Below are positions 48,252-59,152 of a stretch of 64,000 nt of DNA, piece by piece. The notes beneath the pieces are model-generated. The model did no database searches and had not been told where the DNA came from. It saw only the letters and a program-made list of their open reading frames with translations. Numbering within the stretch: position 1 is the stretch's first letter; every line of letters begins with the position of its first letter. The stretch is from contig JAKUCV010002795.1 in the NCBI GenBank assembly GCA_028386065.3, forward strand, positions 4,291 to 68,290, in the 5' to 3' direction. A program made the translations under genes and the position numbers. The DNA is from Turnera subulata (taxonomy: Eukaryota > Streptophyta > Magnoliopsida > Malpighiales > Passifloraceae).

Positions 48252-48353
48252 TTTTTTTTATACTAGTCGAGGAGAGTGAGACTCGAATTCGAGACCTCAC
48301 CCCACTTGTGTTTTTGACACAAGAGTGCCAATGAGCTACAAGCCCATTGGTAG
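48252..48353 (-). mobile_element. tRNA-derived SINE
   Basis: Read on the minus strand, this 102-bp element starts with a tRNA-like head containing an A-box-like tagctcattggc and a B-box-like gaattcgagtctc spaced as in tRNA promoters. It ends in a short A-rich tail (the T-run at 48252-48259 on the plus strand). Imperfect 13-bp target duplications flank it. It lies directly against the stop codon of the F-box/FBD-like remnant. Confidence 0.75.
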
Positions 48354-48366
48354 TTATGCCATTTCA
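48354..48366 (+). repeat. Right target-site duplication of the SINE
   Basis: Imperfect copy of 48239-48251. It overlaps the TGA (48364-48366, minus strand) of the F-box/FBD-like remnant. Confidence 0.7.
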
Positions 48367-48870
48367 TATACATCCCACAGATTTAGCCATAGGGTATATG
48401 ATTTGTACTTGTGATGATGCACGTCGAAACGCATTCAATTTTTCCTGAATCTTGAATCTTTCCTCCCTTGTTGTCCAACGCGCGGGCTCAACATGCAATT
48501 TACGCAAAACCGAGGCTTTGGCAAGTACCACCTCAATGAAATCCATTTCTGGATCCTTCTCCACACCAAGGTCAAAAGAAAAATCTACGAAATCCTCAGC
48601 TTTCAGTAAATCTTGAACAGGATTCTTGCCATCAATCTTATCAGACGGGAATACCTACCACATATCAATAAGGAACCAAAAGCATGCACAAGACATATTA
48701 ATTAAATGCAGTACTATCTATATAGTTAAGAGTCATGCCTATATTTGATGATTACTTACCTGAACCTCGAGTTTCCTCAAATTCGGTGAGATCTGATCAA
48801 GCAAAAAAGACCTGAAACTTCATCCATAGCATCAAAAGTTAAATCAACCGCAAGAACAGTTAAAGACCTG
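48364..48870 (-). pseudogene. F-box/FBD-LRR-like gene fragment, 5' part missing
   Basis: The last exon 48364-48654 (97 codons) reads VFPSDKIDGKNPVQDLLKAE, then MDFIEVVLAKASVLRKLHVE and IQEKLNAFRRASSQVQIIYP. This resembles the C-terminal FBD-type region of plant F-box/LRR proteins. A GT-AG intron (48655-48759) joins an upstream exon reading LLDQISPNLRKLEVQ. Before it, TVLAVDLTFDAMDEVS continues the LRR-like text in another frame, so a frameshift lies near 48805-48815. No F-box or earlier LRRs are found upstream. It is a 3' remnant. Confidence 0.55.
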
Positions 48871-49253
48871 AACACTTGTATACATATGTATGGTGGATAA
48901 ATATTCTGGCTTTCTTCCACTTTTTCCTTCCATTCACCCCCACACTTTTGTTTCTTATATAGTATATATTACAAGCCAAATATACTAATTATTCTTATAA
49001 CTTTTAGATATCAAAATTATTCTTTAAATTGGTGTTGTGATGTAAATAATCATTATTTTATCAATATTCAAATATATATTTTTAGGTGTAAACAATATAA
49101 ATAAAGTACTAAGTTAAAAAATTCAAAATTCCGCAGCAATGCGCGGCACTTGGCTAGTAAAATCTATTAATGTTAATTAGAATCTATGTGCTTCTTTTAT
49201 ATTAGGAGCATCTCTTGTTTTCTTGCATCAGGTAACATTATTATTAATGTTAT

Positions 49254-49672
49254 TATACTCGATCGATTAGGATGATTATTGTAAAATCTTTCATAATAGA
49301 CTTCCTCTGAGTTCATATTACTTTGTTATTACAGAGGGAGAGGGAGATTCCTGAGGAAGAAGTGGGGGCTCAGGAAATAGAGAAGAAGAAGAAGACGATG
49401 AAGAAGAACATGTCGCAAGAGGAGAATACTGAGATGCAGTTGAAGCTTCTCCAACTAGAGGTAATAAAATCTTAACATTTCTCTCTGTCACTCACATTTT
49501 CTCTCGATTTCTCTCTGTTCTCTCTGTTTTCTCTATTTTCGCTTATTATACTCGATCGATCCCTGAGGAAGAAGAGGGGAATCAGGAGATCGAGAAGAAG
49601 AAGAACATGGCGCAAAAGGAGAATATTGAGGTGCAGTTGAAGCTTCCCTAGCTAGAGGTAGTAAAATCTTAT
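49254..49672 (+). repeat. Diverged direct duplication of a 5' exon
   Basis: The block at about 49254-49474 (ttatactcgatcgatt, then cctgaggaagaag, ending agaggtaataaaatctta) recurs at about 49545-49672. Both include a coding-like segment rich in Glu and Lys plus its donor site. The second copy has an in-frame TAG (ccc TAG cta gag), so only the first can serve as a coding exon. Confidence 0.75.
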
Positions 49673-50894
49673 CAAATCAAATCCCATCTATCTCGTCTTG
49701 TAATAATAAGGCTGCAATGCTTCTATGATGTATTTTCTGTTATTCTATTTCAGATGTTATGTACTACTAATTCTGTTATGTTAATCGCTCTAGGTTTATT
49801 TGTTTTGACTAAATTTAGGCATGCATTATGGTTTGTGCTAATTGTCCGTCCCTATGAAGCTGTGATTCTTAACAAATCAAATCCCATCTGTGATTCTTAA
49901 CAAATCAAATCCCATCTATCTCGTCTTGCAATTTCGGTTCGTGTTGTTTTTAATTTATCCCTTAGATTACCATGCATTACAAACTCTGGTTGTGGTATTA
50001 TGAATAGCGAGCCTCGCTCGCTTTGTCTGGTTGTACCTTTGGTGGCTATTTTGTGGCCTTCGTAATGGATATAAATATATTTGCTGTAAAAAAAAATAAT
50101 AATAATAAGGATAGTTTTATGTATTTATAATTTTTGTCTTAGATCCCTGTGAAGAACACGAGGGAAGAGATACCCCAGGGACCATACAAGATTGAGATAA
50201 AAAAAATCCCATCAAAATCGTCTGGTAACGATAACAATTCTTCTATATAGTTATAAATTTTTGGATTACTATCGTCGTTGCTAAGTATTCTTTGGTTGCA
50301 GATATTCCCTACTGGTATTGTTAATGCAGCCTTTGGAAATAACCCTGAGTACTTTACTATTGAGAAAGATGGAAAAGCATGGGACCATAATGTGGTGTAC
50401 AGCAAGAAGCCTAATATTGAAAATCCTGAGAAGAGATCTGCGCACATCGCTTGGACAAATTTTCTCGAGCACAACAAGATTGAAATTGGAGATACTGTGA
50501 ATTTGACCAACATACCATCAGCTGACCCCTCCAAACCAAGATTTAAGGTAGACCTCAACAAAAAAGCAGGTAATGTGTTCCACTTATCAAAATTGAATTT
50601 TTAAGTTATTTGATGGGCTTGTCAATTTATTGTGTTAGGTAATATGTTTCATTTATTATTTTAGGTAATATCCATGGATCAATTCCTCTGGAAGAGAAAT
50701 CCGGAGATGAACTTATGAAACTCATTGATGCTGAGATGGATCCGATCCGGGAAGAGATGAGGACCAAATTGACCCAGTTCGTGCAGGTCATGGATCAAGA
50801 AAAATCTGCATCACACCCTGAAAGCCAGAAAAGGAGGATGATTTCCCTAGTGTATTGCTTAACACTTCAACTTGCTATAGATGGTTTACAATAA
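49398..50894 (+). pseudogene. B3-like domain protein, gene structure unresolved
   Basis: Likely exons: 49398-49460 (MKKNMSQEENTEMQLKLLQL), 50143-50224 (IPVKNTREEIPQGPYKIEIK), 50302-50569 and 50665-50894. The third exon reads IFPTGIVNAAFGNNPEYFTI, then HIAWTNFLEHNKIEIGDTVN, resembling a plant B3 DNA-binding domain. The last exon is a short acidic helical tail ending DGLQ and stop. Exons 3 and 4 join in phase. Exon 2 to exon 3 does not: the obvious donor and acceptor give a stop seven codons into exon 3. Either a one-base lesion or an unseen splice choice is involved. Exon 1 is duplicated with a stop in the copy. Family call moderate, status probably degenerate. Confidence 0.45.
49861..49916 (+). 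repeat. Tandem 28-bp repeat
   Basis: tgtgattcttaacaaatcaa followed by atcccatc is present twice back to back (49861-49888 and 49889-49916). Part of it (aaatcaaatcccatctatctc) also occurs near 49674, so the repeat derives from the local duplication. Confidence 0.85.
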
Positions 50895-51011
50895 AATTGG
50901 TTTTTGAATCGACCGACTTGTCTGTTATTTGATTGCATCTCATTACTGTTATTTGTGACCTGTAAGATTGTTGGATTCTGCTTCTGGATATGCTCAACCT
51001 TTTGACCTCAT

Positions 51012-52528
51012 GAGCCATTCGATATTTTACATTCAATTTTTCGTTAAAGGTCCTGTACGGCTCATTTCCCAGAAAATCTGTGTGATATATACTTACACAG
51101 ATATTAATCACTGGCCTAAGATAGATTTTCCAGATTTAAGAGAAGAAGGAAAAAAAAAAAGGGGTCTGATTTTAGAAAAATAAGCCAGATAAGAACAAAA
51201 CTAGGTGACTCCGATGAATCAACTTGGATTCAGGGTTAAGCTTTCAACTAGTATAGTAATAGAAACTCGTACAGAGTCGCTAAAGAGGAGAGCAGGGAAG
51301 AATTCGGCTTCCCCAAGTAATTAGAAGCATGTTGCGGGTTCGGTGAAACAAGATATCTGAAGCAATTCAAATGTTTATTCATTTGAAAGGTTAACATTAT
51401 AATCAAAATGTTTATTCATGCGATAAAACTAGATAATCAAAATACAATGAATACTGTCGTTTTTCATTATCGCCAGAAAGTTTAGCAGCTTTTCAGGAAT
51501 TTTGACTTTCATGCTCAAACCGTTAGTATGAATGGCCAATGAAGCAATAACTATTGTATTATGCTGTTATGGAAAAAAAAATGTTCTTACTGGATAGTAG
51601 GAACGGTTAAAAACCTCGGTCCCTAAACCTGTGATGCATTACCTCTGCTACTGACACGAACAAGTACGACCATATTCACGCCTTGTTATGTAGGATGTGG
51701 CAGTTATCAGATTAGAATAATTGAATTAAGTTGGCTCCATATCACTCTACTCTTCCTTGACAAATATGCACTTTATGCAACAGAATATTATTCTCTCTGA
51801 ATCCAATGAATTACAAGCCAACGATGTAGTCAAATGATACCTAATTCTTTTTCCAATTTTCCTGAAAGGAGCCCCATCTTTGCAAACAGCTATCCCTTTC
51901 TCCAAACACTCTTCAGTCACCTGCCACCGGGAGCAAGTCACAAATCTAGAGCTAAATGTTGAGGAACTAAAGAAGCAAGAAGAAATAAAAGGACAAGCTA
52001 AGCTAAAAGTGAACTGATGAATCGGGAACTTACATTTAAGTATACAGCCACATCAATGTTAATTATGTCGCCATCCTGCACTAGAAACCAGTAGTTAACC
52101 CTGATGCACACACATGTTAAATAGGTGTCAACTGACAGACCTGCAGTTGGCGGGAATCTGGTATCCCGTGACACATGCATTCATTGACTGATGTGCAAAC
52201 ACTCTTTGGGAATCCTCCGTAACCAAGAGGTGAAGGATAAGCCCCAGCATCAATGATCATCTGGTGCACAGCTATGTCAATCTCGTTCCTCGTCACGGAT
52301 GGCTGATCAGATATAAGAACAAGTAAAAGAAAGTCGCAAAACATGCAACATCAGAAAGTCAGACAAAGTTTTTGAAAAATGAAATATGCATTAGAAGGAA
52401 ACTATCTATCCAAGGACAGAAGCAAGTTCTTATCTTACCCTGACCAACTTCCCAGCATTCTCCAAAACACGAGCAGCAAGCTCGCACGCAGCCCTCATTT
52501 TGGCAATGCCTTTAGAGTTATGAAATTG
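51012..52528 (-). pseudogene. MAP1: Methionine aminopeptidase type 1, partial decayed copy A
   Basis: A partial duplicate of the gene at 55645-58881. Remaining exons: the 3' part of exon 3 (52439 to about 52528), intact exon 4 (52141-52302, [20 protein letters not shown], then [20 protein letters not shown]), intact exon 5 (52034-52075, DGDIINIDVAVYLN) and exon 7 (51841-51920, VTEECLEKGIAVCKDGAPFR). Exon 6 and exon 8 are deleted relative to copy B, as are the 5' and 3' ends. Intron sequence down to about 51012 matches copy B from about 56420. It retains the metal-ligand Asp of NIDV but lacks the other ligands, so it cannot encode an enzyme. Confidence 0.88.
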
Positions 52529-53188
52529 AGCTACGTTTTTTTCCTATCTAATACGTGTTCACATCCAAAACATGGATCGGAAGCTGATTAAGCAATTCCA
52601 AAGAGAAAGTATTGGTTAAAAAATTAAATGGAATTATAGTGAGTTGTTGCACTTTGAATTTTTTTTTTTTTTGCTTGATGATCTTAATACTTGTCATCAA
52701 AATAGCCACAGAACGGGTAGCTCGGCCTAGCCTAAAGATAAGCACAATCTGTCCCAGAAACCTGTTAACTGATCAATCTGCTCATTATTCGACGAAATTT
52801 CAGATTAATATCGAGGTTCATTATCAGTTCTGTAAATAACTTTGTACAGAAGTTTGCTCTCTTTGAGATAATGATGAACAACAGGTTGGAATATGCAGAA
52901 AGCACGGCGGTGAGTCTTCTTTCTGTTCATTATCAGTTCTGTATATAACTTTATACAAAAAAATTTCCTTATTGAACAAATCTTTAGCCTCTGTTTTATA
53001 AAAAATTAGTACAATTTGGATTGACTTTCTCCATGTTCAGTACACCAAAACATCCCACGTTCAGTATGGGTCAACCCATCCCCCGAAAATCTTAATGAAT
53101 CATTACACGATCAGAACATACTCCAGTTACAACGTAGGCAACAAATGATTCTAGAGGGGGGAAAAAAAAAACTATTCTAAGAACAGTA
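52529..53188. other. Intergenic, between MAP1 copy A and AOC-3
   Basis: No gene seen. Contains a poly(T) at 52660-52673 and two short similar segments (cattatcagttctgtaaata near 52820 and cattatcagttctgtatata near 52928). The end is probably the AOC-3 3' UTR. Confidence 0.45.
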
Positions 53189-54051
53189 TCAATTTGTGAA
53201 GTTTGGGACAGTCCCCTGAGGCTCAGTGGCCTTAGCTTCCACCGCAGGTTCAACGCTTGGAGATGGGTTCATGACTGGCTCCCTTACAAGCTCTGCTGGT
53301 AGGTCAGGAATTCCCTTCAGGTGGAAAGTATAGAACAACTTGAAAGGAAACACAATCTGGTGCAACTTCACCTGTCCGTACACTCCCTCAAATACCCCTG
53401 ACCCACCAGTCACGGCCAAGTATGTGTCCTCGTAGGTTAGATAAGCTCCATGTACTGAAATGTGGCCATACTCACCAAAGTAGAAGCTGTACATTGCTTC
53501 ATATCTGTCTCCTTTCTTTTCTGGTACGTGTTGGATTAGCACGCACAGACCGGCTGTTATGCCTAGTTGTTTCTGCAAGTCCCACTGTAGAGCTTGTTGG
53601 TGAAAGGCACTAGGTCGCCTAGGGAGTGCTCTGGTTTCTGGCTCAGTTTCAGAAATGCTGGGCTGCCTCGGTCTCCCTCGTTGATTTCGTAGACGTTTAG
53701 TTCCTGAACTTTAGCTACAAGAGAAGGAAAAGATTGTATCAGATAAAATAGATCACAATCTCTTGCATGTTTATGGATGTTAATATATATTGCTTTAGAG
53801 AAGTACTTATTGGGCTTTGGGGGCTCAGGTGGAGAGTTGTGTTTGTTGAATGAGAAAGCTATGGTGGGGGAGATGTTCCTGGAGCCTCTTGATTCGGTTG
53901 ACAGTTCTTGATTACTGGTGGCGAGCAGTTTTTGGGTTGCGAAAGACTGAGAGTGAACAAAGCCTAGTGGTTTTTGGGATCGAGAAACCCTTTGGGATTT
54001 TTGGTTCAAGAATTTAAAAGAAGAGATTGTCCTGAGAGAGTTAGAAGCCAT
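53189..54051 (-). pseudogene. AOC: Allene oxide cyclase, copy AOC-3, with a frameshift and a mutated splice donor
   Basis: Exon 1 is 53811-54051 and exon 2 53189-53714. The sequence is closest to the standard family form: [55 protein letters not shown]. It lacks the 12-residue duplication of AOC-1 and AOC-2. Two lesions: one G is missing at 53581-53583 (LYSG then TC instead of DL), shifting the frame early in the barrel; and the intron donor reads ATAAGT instead of GTAAGT at 53810-53805. The 96-nt intron has no stop in frame, so unspliced mRNA would still read into exon 2 until the frameshift. A sequencing error could explain the homopolymer lesion, less easily both. The start is MASN at 54051, as in the other copies. 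Confidence 0.88.
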
Positions 54052-54126
54052 TGCTGATGTTTTTAACCTGTAGAGGGGTTGGTGTGTTGGAGTACAAAGA
54101 AGTTGCAGATGGAAGGGCGGCACATT

Positions 54127-54134
54127 AATATATA
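54127..54134 (-). promoter_or_regulatory. Possible TATA box of AOC-3
   Basis: tatatatt on the minus strand, about 76 bp upstream of the AOC-3 ATG, at a plausible distance for a short 5' UTR. Confidence 0.4.
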
Positions 54135-55120
54135 GAGGCTAATCTGTTACTCTCTGGTTGGATACTGACTTTGTGTTCCTTGCAGATGTAAAATATATAA
54201 CTATGAAGGTCAGCAGGGTTGATTTTTTCAAGGTTTCAATGTGTAAACTCATGAACACAAGGTCTCCTTGAGAAATGGAAACTTGAATTAAAATTTGGAT
54301 GGTGCAGAATGGTCACATGCAGAAATGGAAGGCACTAGAAGGTAATGACAGGATATGGCCTGGGTGCTCTATGGAATTATGAAAATCATAACTCATAAGT
54401 TAGATCCTGCTCTCTTTTGTTTGAGCGTGGCCATTACAGGTTATTCCTGTATTTCCTAGAGTATTCTCACTATAAATATAAATTCATGGCTGAACCATTA
54501 AACCTTGAACTCTGCAAACTGCACGAATTAATTACATCTACTCGTGATTGCTTCAAATCGCTCCTCTTTAAGCTTCCAGAGGACAACCCCGAAGTTGCAT
54601 CCAACTTTGGGCCATGTGTGTAGTTTATGTCAAACTGTTTTTAAAAAAATTAACAATTTTATCGAACACCCCTCATTTTAATGTCATTATTAACTTATAA
54701 TGTTGCCAACCAATTATCAACCAAATGCAAACCCAGCCAACAGGTGAATAGGTAGTCTCAAGTAAATCAAGTCCATTGAGAGGCACCAAAAAAAAATAGA
54801 AGACCCTCCTACGACATTGACATCAGGGAGGAAGAATACAGCAGAAACATTTAGAATTCAGGTGTATACCTAAAGCGCCTTTCAAGGAAGTAAAACTTTA
54901 CATACACATGAAGTGCAAGATTGCAACTAGAAACAAAAGTTTCCACCAACACAACGAGATAAAAGTTTACTTCATTCCTTTAGCAAAGATCATGAGATAT
55001 AAGGTAAACAAACGGTACTTTCCATACTGAACGGAGAGTACCAAATGTGTAACCAGTTTCCATTTTTCCTGAAAAGCAAAAGGTTTATCATCTTCCATTG
55101 TAACAGTCAGCACATGGCTA
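54135..55120. other. Intergenic, no gene recognised
   Basis: AT-rich sequence upstream of AOC-3. No convincing open frame or repeat. Confidence 0.45.
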
Positions 55121-55420
55121 TCACATCCAGTGAACTTCCCAAATGAAATTACAGAGCAGTGAAACTACCAGTAAATGCGAGCTAATCATGCTAACAAGGT
55201 TTTGTCTCTCCTCTAATACATGCGGAGAAGCATCTCCTTGTGCAGCACTGCAAATCTGCAATAGCATATCTCCTAGTTTTATGGCATATCCAAGAAAAGC
55301 AACGTTCGGTATCTTGCTCAGTAATTCAGAAGGTTGGTACAACATTCCCCAATTGTTCACCAAAGTAACTGGGGGAGCATAAGGTAGCCGGTTGAAGACT
55401 TGAAGAATTGGCGCTGAGGC
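55121..55420 (-). other. Unidentified exon-like open segment
   Basis: On the minus strand an open segment reads ILQVFNRLPYAPPVTLVNNW, then LLSKIPNVAFLGYAIKLGDM and ASPHVLEERQNLVSMI, followed by less protein-like text to a stop at 55121. The amino-acid pattern looks like real coding sequence, and an acceptor-like cctcag lies near 55418-55423. I do not recognise the family. It lies downstream of the MAP1 copy B stop codon and may be a stray exon or remnant of another gene. Confidence 0.3.
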
Positions 55421-55644
55421 TCACGTGACCAGAGTTTGTGTAGATGGTCCTAGAAGCTACCTTAACTTTTAGCTAAACCCTTAAGTATATTGCCTAACAT
55501 ACTACAACTAAAACCAAGATTCTGTCCATTCATCTTGAATTGCTTAAGCACTATTCCAAGTCCTTCAGAAAAGAAGGGGTCTTCCATCCATACTATACAC
55601 GTAAACAAGAGGAATTGAATAAAGGCCAAGTTATAATTTATCTA

Positions 55645-58600
55645 TTAACACTTCGTCAGAATTTCCGCACCGGTTCTAGTAATTAAAATGGTGTGCTCAA
55701 ACTGTGCAGCAGGGCTGCCATCGGCGGTCAAAGCTGTCCAGTTGTCTGGCCATGTTTTGCACTCGGTGCTTCCCAGTGTAAGAATTGGTTCTGCAGTAAC
55801 AGTTCAAAATGAATCCTGATGGTTCAGCGCCCGAGACAGAATTGCAACAATTGTGCTCTAATTCATGATTCTCCTCTCTTTTAACTTCAAATCAATAGAA
55901 GAAAAGATAGTAGAAATGCATAGAAACCTAAAAGAAAGGCCATTCAAGTAAAGGTCTGACTTAAAACATGGTCCTTGTCTTTATAATTTTTGGATGAAAT
56001 GATTGCTCACTAATTTACACCGCAGCCTGGGTTGCAAGCCCAAGAACCGCACTAAAAGATCTATAGCATACTGAATACACAAACACAAATACCCATGCAT
56101 ATATACAGTCATAAAAGGAACCTATTCTTACAAGACAAAAGATGGTAGTTGTCAGGTGAATGTGCGATTAATAATGATATATAAAAGCAAACAAAATCTT
56201 GTAGGGATAACTCTTCAACACAACCAAGAAGAAAATAAACAAACTAACCGATTGTAAACGTTTCTCCTTCAACCATGACACCTGGCATATCATTTCCTGT
56301 CCAAATAAATTTGACAAACAAGTCAGGCTGGCATTTGAAGAGAACAGATGCCATATACCTCATCAGCACGCCTATAAAGGAAGACAGTGTAAGAGTTCAC
56401 TCGATTATGTGACTATATAAAGATGACCATTTGATATTTTACATTCAATTTTTCTTTAATGGTCCTTTTGGCTCATTTCCCAGAAAATCCATGTGATATA
56501 TACTTACACAGGCATTAAACATAGAAAATACAATGGCCTAAGATATATCTTCCAGAATTAAGAGAAGAAGGAAAAAAAAAGTGCCCTGATTTTAGAAAAA
56601 TAAGCAAGACAAGAAAAAAAAAAAACTAGCTGACTTGGATGAATCAGCTTGAGTTCAGGGTTAAGCTTTCAACTAATCTAGTAATAGAAACTCGTCAAGA
56701 GTCACTAAAGAGGAGAACAGGGAGATAACTGTTAATTCATTGAAGAATTCAGCTTCCCCAAGTAATTAAAAGCATGTTGCAGTCCCGTGAAACAAGATAT
56801 CTGAAGCAATTCAAATGTTCATTGATTTGAAAAAGTTAACATTATAATAAACGCAACTCAGAAAAATACTTACGATGATGTAGTATAATTGGTTGAGAAT
56901 GAAAAACAGTCCCAACTCCATGCCCGACAAAACGATCCACCACACCGTAACCATACTTTTCGGCATGCTCACTGGGACAACAAATCAGTGAATAATAGCG
57001 TTTTAGCAAAGCATGCCAGCTTGTTTATGCAATTAAACTAGATAACTGAAATACAATGAATAATCTGGTTTTTCATTATCATCAGAAAGTTTGCAGCTTT
57101 TCGGGAATTTTGACTTTTATGCTCAAGTCGTTAGTATGAATAGAATAGACTGACCAATGAAGCACTAATTATTGCATTATGCTGTTACAGGAAAAATTGT
57201 TCTTGCTGAATAGTAAGAATGGTTAAAAACATTGATCCCTAAACCTGTGATGTGTTACCTCTGCTACCAAAGTATGACACGAACAAGTCCAGACATATTT
57301 CATGCCTTCTTATGTAGGATGTGGCAGTTATCAGATTAGAATAAATGAATTAAGTGGCTCCATATCACTATACTCTTCCTTGACAAATATATACTTTATC
57401 CAACAGAATATCATTCTCTCTAAATTCAACGAATTATAGGCCAACAATTTTTTCAAATGATACCTAATTCTTTTTCCAATTTTCCTGAAAGTGGCCCCAT
57501 CTTTGCAAACAGCTATCCCTTTTTCCAAGCATTCTTCAGTCACCTGCCACCAGGAGTAAGTAAAAAATCTAGAGCTAAATGTTGAGGAATTAAAGAAGCA
57601 AGAAATAATTTTTCACATAACCGTGGCCAAAAGCAATACATAAATTTATATAATCAATTCAAAGAATAAGTCACAAGACTGACAAATGACTATGAGCAAT
57701 ATGGTGAGTTGAAAACCACAAAGGTTGTAAAAATACATTTTCTGTTTCATGTCAACCTTCAAAATTTTACCTTCACGAGACGTTTGGTTGCATCACAAAC
57801 ATTCCCACACAGAAATGTCTTTGATGTATCCCCATGATAACCCTGGCAGGGAAAAGATAGTATATCATACACAGAAATCATCGCATCATTGTCGAACATT
57901 GTCTATGGCAGAGCACTATATGCCACTTATATCAGGTGTTCTTGTTTTACACTTCCTCTTATCCGATATTCAATTTGTCATTCCGAATTCATAAAGAATA
58001 AAACTTCTCTCAGCAAAAAAAGCCAATCCATTGAATCAAATAAAAGGACAAGCTAAGCTAAAAGTGAACTGATGAACCGGGAACTTACATTTAAATGATC
58101 ATCTGGTGCACAGCTATGTCAATCTCGTTCGTCGTCACGGATGGCTGATCAGATATAAAAACAAGTAAACGAAAGTCGCAAAACATTCAACATCAAAAGG
58201 TAGAAAAAGTTTTTAGAAAAAATGAAATATGCATTAGAAGGAAACATTCCAATGACAGAAGCAAGTTCTTATCTTACCCTGACCAACTTCCCAGCATCCT
58301 CCAAAACACGAGCAGCAAGCTGGCATGCAGCCCTCATTTTGGCAATGCCTTCAGAGTCATGGAATTGATGCTCGCTCGAAAGCTCCGGCAACACATTTGT
58401 ACCAACGTAAGGAGGCTTTGGGATGTGATCAGGGACAGGCAGCCTCGGCGACACCCTTCCCCGGCGCAGCGGCGGCCTTTTCTTAAATTGTGTCGAATCT
58501 TTAAGCTCACGTTGTCTGTGCAAACCATCAGCAAACAAAACCAATGTAAAACAGAAATCAACACAACACAATCATTTCCAACTTCATATAGACATTCTAT

Positions 58601-58881
58601 CAAACACTTCACCTCTTCAATTTCATGGCCTCTTCTAGACCCGAAAGCCTCCTCGCGAAAACGACAAGGGACTTCCTGGAACTGGGCTTTTCACCTGAAT
58701 TTGAAGCTTGTTTACGTTTTTGCTAGTTGAATTCGACAACAGGGAACGAGGAATAGTGAAACTTACCATGTAGCGTAGGGGAAGAGGAGAGAGGGGTGCC
58801 CCAAAAGGGAGTTGACTTTGACCATGAAAATGAAGTGAATTGGAGAGAAGTAGCATGAGAGATTGAAGCTGCAAGAACCAT
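55645..58881 (-). pseudogene. MAP1: Methionine aminopeptidase type 1 (organellar MAP1B/1C/1D group), copy B with an exon 4-5 deletion
   Basis: Exons: 58767-58881, 58613-58694, 58278-58515, a damaged exon 4 (58144 down to about 58089), exon 6 57771-57842, exon 7 57464-57543, exon 8 56874-56971, exon 9 56249-56296 and exon 10 55645-55790. All other phases match. The enzyme removes initiator Met in plastids and mitochondria; the N terminus (VLAASISHATSLQF) is transit-like. Visible: RPPLRRGRVSPRLPVPDHIP, GYHGDTSKTFLCG, VGHGVGTVFHSQP, MVEGETFTI and AQFEHTILITRTG. In exon 4, after AVHQMII, the text jumps to the last bases of exon 5 (taaat, then GTAAG), giving a stop at 58091-58093 and removing the rest of exon 4 and nearly all of exon 5, including the first metal-ligand Asp. 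ATG 58881 is used; no ATG lies upstream in frame nearby. Confidence 0.9.
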
Positions 58882-59152
58882 TCTTTTAGCTACTACTCTC
58901 TGCGCCAAAGAGACAGCCTTGAGAGTGAGAAAAAAGAAGATAAAAAGGGAGGGGTTTGATTTTATTTCAATTTTGTTTGAATGGAGGTGGGTTATAGACT
59001 CTTTTGGGTAAGGTGGGCTTTGTTTATGACCTTATGGATTCTGGTATGGATCAACTTGGTGCCTTTTCTAGGATTTTGGGCTTTGAATAAGCCCAAAAGG
59101 GGAAGTTTGCTTATAAATTCTAATTCTCTCTATATGCACTAGTAAGTTTTCA
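58882..59152. other. 5' region of MAP1 copy B
   Basis: Promoter-side sequence of the minus-strand gene, ending at the LINE insertion. No other feature. Confidence 0.4.

Noticed and set aside
58359..58730. 123-codon plus-strand frame over MAP1 exons 2 and 3
   Set aside because: Antisense shadow of a well-supported coding exon.
58882..58908. Upstream extension of the MAP1 copy B start to 58908
   Set aside because: The codon at 58908 is TTG rather than ATG on direct reading; ATG 58881 is the first usable start.
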